NCBI GenBank assembly: GCA_025362535.1
Contig: JANYGE010000439.1
Coordinates: 1 to 12,428, forward strand
Direction of reading: 5' to 3'
DNA from: Hyphomicrobiales bacterium
Lineage (GTDB): Bacteria > Pseudomonadota > Alphaproteobacteria > Rhizobiales > Aestuariivirgaceae
Length of the DNA stretch: 12,428 bases
Each line of letters begins with the position of its first letter. Within the stretch, counting starts at the first letter, position 1. A model generated the notes under the pieces. That model ran no database searches, was not told the DNA's origin, and saw only the letters and a program-made list of their open reading frames with translations. This document shows, piece by piece, positions 8,401-12,428 of this stretch. Position numbers and translations under genes: made by a program.

Positions 8401-8630
8401 TGCTCGGCATTGTGCCGCTCATGATTGCCACCGGTGCTGGTGCTGCAAGCCGTCAGTCGATCGGTACAACCGTTTTTGGCGGCATGCTGGCTGCCACATT
8501 CCTGACCCTGATATTCACACCCGTTTTCTACGCTGTGATTGAAGGAATTCGTGAACGCGACAAGTCAACATCCCCCCACGAACACATCGTCATTGGTTTG
8601 GCAGACGAACTGCCCAAGGCCGCAGAATAG
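5466..8630 (+). CDS. HAE-1-family RND multidrug efflux pump, inner-membrane transporter
   Basis: This is a proton-driven trimeric exporter of the AcrB/MexB type, moving hydrophobic drugs and other toxic compounds from periplasm and membrane to the outside. At 1054 residues it has full family length. It starts with FFLHRPIFAAAIAIIMMLAG (TM1), followed by the conserved PVAQFPDITPPQVVVSANYPG and the porter-domain segment TPLEQQINGVEGM. The TM4 proton relay is GLVVDDAIVVVENVER with D409 and D410, equivalent to AcrB D407/D408. The TM10 lysine is K937 in GLSAKNAILIVEFA. Two halves with large periplasmic loops after TM1 and TM7 are evident, and no frameshift is seen. AGGA at 5455-5458 supports the ATG. 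The adaptor gene follows 15 bases after the stop. Pump-first order is the reverse of acrAB/mexAB, and no TolC-like gene follows, so a distant outer-membrane factor is presumably shared. Substrate range cannot be read from the sequence. Confidence 0.95.
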   Translation: MVNFFLHRPIFAAAIAIIMMLAGGISYSLLPVAQFPDITPPQVVVSANYPGASSQVVADTVTTPLEQQINGVEGMAYMSSSSSNDGSSNITVTFNVGYDLNVAAVDVQNRVSQAASSLPSIVNQAGVTVKKQNPNFVLIVNLTSPDGSVDPVTLSNYAYLQVLDPLKRLPGVGGVQIFGERRYSMRVWLDPDKLAELGITAIDVQSAIAEQNVQVAAGKIGQSPAPAGTPFELQVNAAGRLSDPKEFGDIVIRANPSTGAVVHLHDVARIELGALQYSSSGYFGKDPTVALAVYQLPGSNALNLQKSVQDKMQELSGRFPKGIAYAMHYDTTRFVAAAMHDVLITLGEALLLVIFVVFIFLQSWRTTIIPTIAIPVSLIATLAVMKLMGFSLNMLSLLGMVLAIGLVVDDAIVVVENVERQLEAGLAPLAAARKAMKEVTGPIIATTAVLMAVFIPVAFMPGVAGRLYNQFALTVAISVGISAFNSLTLSPALSAAFLRHRSPSNFVLFRWFNRGFEALSHGYAHSVGVLIRMRYLVLVLFVVLLGATYLISTRIPSTFLPVEDQGYFFAVIQLPDGSSLERTDAVAKKARDALQAMPGVDIVGFISGLNFLTGAAQSNSAVEFAILKPWEQRTPDQSASNLVAAARPKLLGIPEAFALSFDPPSIPGVGATGGFEFQVEDLTGHGSQAVNDAVQAVIAEARKQPELNPQAMFSTFSTSTPQYNYELDRTKTKLLGLNLPDVFNTLQIYLGSLYVNDFNLYGRTFRVTLQADKSARATAGDLSRLFVRNASGGMVPLNTLGELKSIVGPETVPHYNNYPSALINGGPAPGYSSGQAVEAMQRVAATVLPKDFGYEWTGITFQELKAGSIANVIFALAMVFVFLILAAQYESWTMPFMVLLTVPLALFGALLALWVRNFQTDVYSQIGLVMLIGLSAKNAILIVEFARRRREEGLSIVDAAMEAGRLRLRPILMTAFAFVLGIVPLMIATGAGAASRQSIGTTVFGGMLAATFLTLIFTPVFYAVIEGIRERDKSTSPHEHIVIGLADELPKAAE

Positions 8631-8645
8631 ATTGGAGATTTCCCC

Positions 8646-9773
8646 ATGCGTATGAGCAAATATATTTTAGCTTCGACTGCAGTCTTGGCAATCGGCATCG
8701 GAGCCTATATCGCCCACGATAGATTCCTAGTTGATGCACAGCCCGCGTCCGCCGCAACTCCTCCGCCTTTCGCCATGCCGGTTCCGATCGCCAAGGCCGT
8801 GCGGAAAAAAATTCCTCTGGTTCTGGAGTATTCGGCACGAACAGACGCTATCAGCAGCATTTCCCTGCTGCCGAAAGTTCCAGGCTACATAGCGGAACAA
8901 ACCGCTGCTGACGGTTCAGACGTGAAGAAGGGCGATTTGCTCTACCGGATAGATCCCAGCGATTTTCAAGCCGTCGTAGACCAGGCCAATGCAGCGATCC
9001 TCCGCGATACGGCAGCTCTTGATTATGCGCATGCCAACGCGGCACGCGGAGATCAGTTAAGTCTCAGCGGAAATCTCGCGAAGGATACACAAGAACAGCG
9101 GGAAAGTGCGGCACGGCAAGCTGCGGCCGCGCTTCAGTTGGATCAGGCCGCACTGCATTCTGCCCAGTTGAATTTGAGCTATACTGAAATCCGTGCGCCC
9201 TTCGATGGCCGCTTGGGACGCAATCAGGCTCCAGTGGGCACACTTGTCAACGCGTCGGGAACTGGCCTCAATACCTTGGTACAGCTTGACCCGCTCTATA
9301 TCACCTTCCATCCGGCCGAGGTGGACTTGGCTCAGATTCAGAACATGCAGTCCAAGGGTGATATAGATGTTGATGTTTTCGCGCCCGGAAGCAGCGCTCC
9401 GCCTCACATAGGCAAGTTGACGTTCATGGACAACAGTGTGGACCGCGCGACCGGCACAATCGTCGCCAGAGCCACGATCGCGAACGCAGATGGCACATGG
9501 TTGCCCGGCCAATATGTCCGAGTCCGGTTACACATGGGTGAGCTGCCTGATGCAGTAACTACCCCTCAGGTCGCCTTGGGCTCAAGTCAGCTCGGAAAAT
9601 ACATCTACGTCGTTGGCAAGGATAGCAAAGCTGAGCAAAGAATAGTGACTCTGGGCCCGGTCGACGGCGATTCCGTGGTGATCTCATCTGGTGTTGCCGA
9701 AGGCGATCCTGTCATCGTCGGCAATCTCCAAAAAATCGGCCCGGGATCACTGGTCCAGCCCATCACTCCATAG
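8646..9773 (+). CDS. RND efflux periplasmic adaptor (membrane fusion protein, AcrA/MexA-like)
   Basis: This adaptor would link the RND pump to an outer-membrane channel. Residues 1-37 carry a hydrophobic segment (YILASTAVLAIGIGAYIA) and a possible signal-peptidase I site after AQPASA. There is no cysteine, so it is not a lipoprotein like AcrA and is probably either exported free or membrane-anchored. The first lipoyl half is at about 70-102 (PKVPGYIAEQTAADGSDVKKGDLL). An Ala/Gln-rich alpha-helical hairpin spans 105-175. The second lipoyl half is LNLSYTEIRAPFDGRLGR (175-192), the most diagnostic motif of the family. Beta-barrel and membrane-proximal domains complete the 375 residues, a normal length. 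GGAG at 8634-8637 serves the ATG at 8646. It is the last gene of the pump operon; no clear terminator was found after it. Confidence 0.94.
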   Translation: MRMSKYILASTAVLAIGIGAYIAHDRFLVDAQPASAATPPPFAMPVPIAKAVRKKIPLVLEYSARTDAISSISLLPKVPGYIAEQTAADGSDVKKGDLLYRIDPSDFQAVVDQANAAILRDTAALDYAHANAARGDQLSLSGNLAKDTQEQRESAARQAAAALQLDQAALHSAQLNLSYTEIRAPFDGRLGRNQAPVGTLVNASGTGLNTLVQLDPLYITFHPAEVDLAQIQNMQSKGDIDVDVFAPGSSAPPHIGKLTFMDNSVDRATGTIVARATIANADGTWLPGQYVRVRLHMGELPDAVTTPQVALGSSQLGKYIYVVGKDSKAEQRIVTLGPVDGDSVVISSGVAEGDPVIVGNLQKIGPGSLVQPITP

Positions 9774-10068
9774 GTCATCTACAAGCGTGCTGCTTTCGCA
9801 AGAACGTCTTCGCAAGGCTCGGAGGTTAAACATTGTTGGTTGAAGGTGACCTCGCCACTGACCTCAAATAATCGCAAGGCCGCACTCATATGAGCAGGAT
9901 CCGCTTGTGCCTAAATTAGCAGCACTTCATTGGTTGCGAGTATGTCTCTGATTTTATCGCTCTTTTGCAAAGAAACAAAACGCCAAGTGATGTTCCCACG
10001 CACTTCAATGCATTATTTTGTGGCACACAAACAAGAAAACCTCGTGGCCTTTGCGCTCTAATACCGCA
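9774..10068. other. Intergenic stretch without a convincing gene
   Basis: Together with the following 87 bases this is the only gap over 300 bases. The left part has short direct repeats (TTCGCAAG at 9795-9802 and 9809-9816; TCGCAAGGC at 9810-9818 and 9872-9880) and a 36-codon minus-strand frame at 9889-9779 that may be a chance frame or a gene remnant. From about 9930 the sequence becomes AT-rich and shows no coding pattern. No T-tailed hairpin terminator for the efflux operon was recognised. Confidence 0.6.
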
Positions 10069-10083
10069 TTAAAGATTATTTAA
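10069..10083. promoter_or_regulatory. Perfect CtrA-type box TTAA-N7-TTAA
   Basis: TTAA-AGATTAT-TTAA matches the full CtrA recognition consensus of alphaproteobacteria at all eight defined bases. Its centre lies about 40 bases upstream of the TATAAT at 10115, the distance expected for activation. The surrounding DNA is AT-rich, so chance occurrence cannot be excluded. Confidence 0.4.
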
Positions 10084-10114
10084 TAGCAGTAGAACCATAC
10101 ATTGAATCATGCTT

Positions 10115-10120
10115 TATAAT
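10115..10120 (+). promoter_or_regulatory. -10 element of the AlgK-like gene promoter
   Basis: TATAAT is a perfect -10 hexamer, 35 bases before the ATG at 10156. No good -35 lies 16-18 bases upstream (the best is GAACCA), which fits a promoter that needs an activator. A ribosome site, TTGGAG (10141-10146), follows. Confidence 0.5.
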
Positions 10121-10155
10121 TATTTTTGAGTTAACTGTGGTTGGAGTTTGATCAT

Positions 10156-11568
10156 ATGGTTGTGCGTAATTGTATTTTCTTTCTTTGCGCGTGTACGATA
10201 CTGACGGGTTGCGCTGTTTCACCCACGAGCGCTTTCAAAGAGGGCCAGAGAGAGGAAAAGATCGCACTTTCTGGTCAAAAACCTGGACATGATCCTCTGT
10301 CCTTATTTAGTTATGCCGCTGAAAAAGAGTCTGATCCAGAACTCAAAGGCAAATATTTCAATGTTCTCGGCGATGCATTAAAGCGCCGTGGGCGGGTTAA
10401 AACAGCTTATCAAGCCTACGAATCAGGTGCGATGGTTGGCAACAAGTCTGCTGGCAATGAAATCTATAAAGCTCAAGTTGCCGGGATCTATCAACCAAAG
10501 AATCTTTCCCAAGTTGCTGGTGCCGTTTATGTGCCGCGTGCAAATGGTCCAAAGGGTGATGGTGCGGCCTTGCTCTTGGCGGATTTAGTTGGTTCTGGCC
10601 AACTGAAGGGTAAAAAATTCCATACCTCGACGTATTGGTTACAAAAAGCTGCGGCTGGAGGTTCAGTAAGGGCTGTGCGGCTCTTGGCTGAAAATGAAGC
10701 TCGCAAAGGCAGTGTAAAATCAGCCGCCGCCTATTACAGACAGATTGATAAGGCCCCGCCAAAAGTCAGAGCCTTATCTGAAGCCCGCAATAACTTTCTT
10801 GGCAAGGGAATGCCTATCAACCGCAGTCTGGGGCTCTCTTGGCTCGTATATGCAGAGGATTTGGCACCTGCGGATGCAGCCGCTTTGGCCGCCAAGCTTT
10901 ACCGGGCCACTGAAGGAAAATATTATGCCGATGAGCTAAAGCGCGTTGCTGCTGCTGGTGGAATTGCTGATTTGCAGCTTGGTGGTTCTGGCGGTGTTAA
11001 CGCTGCTCTGCTGGCAGCTTATGCCGCAGCACCGACTGATGATGACAAGAAAAAAGCTTTAGCTGCGGTCATAGCCAAGGCCGATGCTGGTGATGCAGCT
11101 TCTGCATATGAGCTTGCCCGTGTTCTTGATTCAGACGGTGGCTTTGCAAGCTATAAACCAGGCGCTTATTATGTAACTGCTCTGGAAAAAGGTAATTTGG
11201 ACTCCATCAAGTTTGCTGGCAACACCATTGCAGTTTTAGAAACAGATGATCCTTTGACGGCGCGCATTTTAACAGCATTGGAAAAACTGGCCGGCCAAAA
11301 TAATACAGAAGCTCAAAAGACTTTAGGGGCTCTCTATATTGTTGGTGGCCCTGTTGCGATTGATTACTCGAAGGGCGTCGCTTTTCTGAAGAAGGCTGCT
11401 GATGGCGGCGATGTGGATGCCAATTATCGCCTAGGTGTTTTATCAATTCAAAACTCAAAAGGCGACAGTGATATTGCTGCCGGGAAAGCCTATCTGGAAC
11501 GGGCTTCACAAAAGGGCAATGTGGCTGCAAGCAAATTTCTGGCAGAATATGTGAAGGCAAATCCATAA
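10156..11568 (+). CDS. Outer-membrane Sel1/TPR-repeat lipoprotein, AlgK-like
   Basis: The start is placed at ATG 10156, because GGAG (10143-10146) sits nine bases before it. A TTG at 10141 would bury that ribosome site inside the gene. The 470-residue product begins with a short signal peptide, MVVRNCIFFLCACTILTGC, with lipobox LTGC, lipidated C19 and Ala at +2, which favours the outer membrane. The rest is alpha-helical Sel1/TPR-like solenoid. One repeat is at ~157-180 (YWLQKAAAGGSVRAVRLLAE). The clearest tandem is at ~386-465, with GVAFLKKAADGGDVDANYRLG and AYLERASQKGNVAASKFLAE. Length, lipidation and repeats match AlgK, the periplasmic scaffold that joins the alginate synthase to the AlgE pore in Pseudomonas. 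The AlgI-type acetyltransferase gene 146 bases downstream supports this. True orthology to AlgK is not proven, since Sel1 lipoproteins are diverse. Confidence 0.75.
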   Translation: MVVRNCIFFLCACTILTGCAVSPTSAFKEGQREEKIALSGQKPGHDPLSLFSYAAEKESDPELKGKYFNVLGDALKRRGRVKTAYQAYESGAMVGNKSAGNEIYKAQVAGIYQPKNLSQVAGAVYVPRANGPKGDGAALLLADLVGSGQLKGKKFHTSTYWLQKAAAGGSVRAVRLLAENEARKGSVKSAAAYYRQIDKAPPKVRALSEARNNFLGKGMPINRSLGLSWLVYAEDLAPADAAALAAKLYRATEGKYYADELKRVAAAGGIADLQLGGSGGVNAALLAAYAAAPTDDDKKKALAAVIAKADAGDAASAYELARVLDSDGGFASYKPGAYYVTALEKGNLDSIKFAGNTIAVLETDDPLTARILTALEKLAGQNNTEAQKTLGALYIVGGPVAIDYSKGVAFLKKAADGGDVDANYRLGVLSIQNSKGDSDIAAGKAYLERASQKGNVAASKFLAEYVKANP

Positions 11569-11597
11569 CGCATGGCATCATCATGACTTGCGTTATG
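11564..11597. repeat. Inverted repeat overlapping the stop codon of the AlgK-like gene
   Basis: CATAACGCA (11564-11572, containing the TAA stop) and TGCGTTATG (11589-11597) are perfect 9-base inverted arms with a 16-base loop. No T-run follows, so this is not a classic intrinsic terminator. It could be an mRNA-stabilising or attenuating hairpin between this gene and the acetyltransferase. Confidence 0.45.
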
Positions 11598-11693
11598 CGC
11601 GTGCCTCTTCCTCATAATGTGCGGTGGAGTTAAGTGAGAGTGGAGACAGCAATCACGGTTTGTTATTTGCTGCCCTGCGCAGTTAAGCATTAA

Positions 11694-11705
11694 CCTGCAA
11701 GCAGG
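11694..11705 (+). promoter_or_regulatory. Small hairpin covering the ribosome site of the acetyltransferase gene
   Basis: CCTGCAAGCAGG can fold into a CCTG-CAAG-CAGG stem-loop whose 3' arm is the start of the Shine-Dalgarno stretch GCAGGAG (11701-11707), which serves the GTG at 11715. Just upstream, GTTAAGCATTAAC (11682-11694) is another short inverted repeat. The hairpin is short, so any effect on translation would be modest. Confidence 0.3.
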
Positions 11706-11714
11706 AGTACGTAA

Positions 11715-12428
11715 GTGGTATTTTCGTCAGTTATTTTCCTCTTTATTTTTCTTCCGCTGTTCTTGTTAACTTATTATTGCGTCCCCTTCAGGCTGAAATC
11801 CTATGTGATCTTGCTCGGCTCCTATGCCTTTTATGGCTGGTGGCGGCTTGATTTTTTGTTTTTGCTGATCGTCATCTCGGTATCGAATTTTTATCTTGGC
11901 GAAGTCATTTTTAAAAACACAGATCAAGCCAAGCGAAAACTCTGTTTGGGTTTCGGAGTAGCCGCAAACCTCTCCATAATGTTCTACTTTAAATATTTGA
12001 ATTTTTTTATGCGTGATGTGGTCTGCGGCTGGAACAATTGCGCGCCTCTTCCGCATTTTCTGCAAGATATTATTTTGCCGATCGGCCTTTCATTCTTCAT
12101 CTTCCATACCATCAGCTACTTGATTGACCTTTACCGCCGTGAAGCGCCGCCGGCCGCAAGGCTGGTTGATTTTTGTGCCTTCATTGCCTTGTTCCCCCAT
12201 TTGGTGGCAGGTCCTGTTTTGCGTTATAAGGACTTATCTGATCAATTCCGTGAACGCAGCCACACATGGGAAAAATTTAACCATGGCGCTTGTCGTTTCT
12301 TTTTAGGCCTCGCCAAAAAAGTTCTAATCGCAGATTCCGTGGCGCAAACTTCTGATGCTATGTTTGCAATCAGCCATCCCACAGCGGGCGAAGCGTGGTT
12401 GGGTGCTCTCGCTTACACCACACAATTA
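11715..12428 (+). CDS. algI: AlgI-family MBOAT polysaccharide O-acetyltransferase, 3' part missing
   Basis: AlgI-type MBOAT proteins are inner-membrane enzymes that pass acetyl groups across the membrane for O-acetylation of exopolysaccharide (alginate in Pseudomonas; related WssH acts on cellulose). The first 238 codons are visible and the frame is still open at the edge. The family signatures are clear: VFSSVIFLFIFLP at the N terminus, GSYAFYGWW (35-43), SVSNFYLG (55-62), LPIGLSFFIFHTISYLIDLY (121-140), FPHLVAGPVLRYKDL (160-174) and FFLGLAKKVLIADSVA (195-210). Several hydrophobic helices are evident. The essential His of the MBOAT core lies beyond the window. The start is GTG at 11715, with GCAGGAG eight bases upstream. 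It lies 146 bases after the AlgK-like lipoprotein gene in the same direction. The symbol denotes the family; the polymer modified need not be alginate. Confidence 0.93.
   Translation, partial: MVFSSVIFLFIFLPLFLLTYYCVPFRLKSYVILLGSYAFYGWWRLDFLFLLIVISVSNFYLGEVIFKNTDQAKRKLCLGFGVAANLSIMFYFKYLNFFMRDVVCGWNNCAPLPHFLQDIILPIGLSFFIFHTISYLIDLYRREAPPAARLVDFCAFIALFPHLVAGPVLRYKDLSDQFRERSHTWEKFNHGACRFFLGLAKKVLIADSVAQTSDAMFAISHPTAGEAWLGALAYTTQL

Noticed and set aside
9774..9830. Intrinsic terminator after the efflux operon
   Set aside because: Only a 4-base stem (AAGA-ACG-TCTT) and short direct repeats are present, with no T-run.
10141..10155. Alternative TTG start for the AlgK-like lipoprotein
   Set aside because: The TTGGAG there is the likely ribosome site; starting at ATG 10156 gives normal spacing and a standard lipoprotein signal peptide.

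Overview
The window looks like a chromosomal stretch of an alphaproteobacterium, most likely of the Hyphomicrobiales (rhizobial) type. This rests on the overlapping Ppx/GppA-rlmE gene pair, the protein family features, mid-range base composition and a perfect CtrA-type box. The assignment is inferred from protein appearance and gene order; no database was searched.

Layout. (1) Positions 1-1568, minus strand: a short Ppx/GppA phosphatase followed, with an ATGA overlap, by the 23S rRNA 2'-O-methyltransferase rlmE, which runs off the left edge. (2) Positions 1705-4563, plus strand: a two-gene unit of a soluble histidine kinase with no recognisable sensor domain and a HerA/DUF87-family hexameric ATPase. 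(3) Positions 4611-4684: tRNA-Gln (anticodon CTG) with an encoded CCA end. (4) Positions 4708-9773: a multidrug-efflux cassette with a divergent TetR repressor gene, a control region rich in palindromes, an HAE-1-type RND pump and its periplasmic adaptor. The pump precedes the adaptor, and no outer-membrane factor follows. (5) Positions 9774-10155: a long, partly AT-rich intergenic region with a perfect TTAA-N7-TTAA box and a TATAAT element. (6) Positions 10156-12428: an outer-membrane lipoprotein with Sel1/TPR-like repeats that resembles AlgK in size and architecture, then the start of an AlgI-family MBOAT O-acetyltransferase, cut by the right edge.

How the genes work together. The left side is housekeeping: ribosome maturation and phosphate/alarmone metabolism. 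The kinase-ATPase pair is probably co-transcribed and may be a signalling/DNA-translocase unit of unknown function. The TetR-RND-adaptor cassette is a self-contained drug-responsive efflux module whose presumed operator overlaps the expected pump transcription start. The right edge appears to be the beginning of an exopolysaccharide secretion and O-acetylation locus related in parts to the alginate machinery, possibly under cell-cycle (CtrA) control. That locus, together with the kinase-HerA pair, is where undescribed biology is most likely. No CRISPR array, insertion sequence, rRNA or phage gene was seen.
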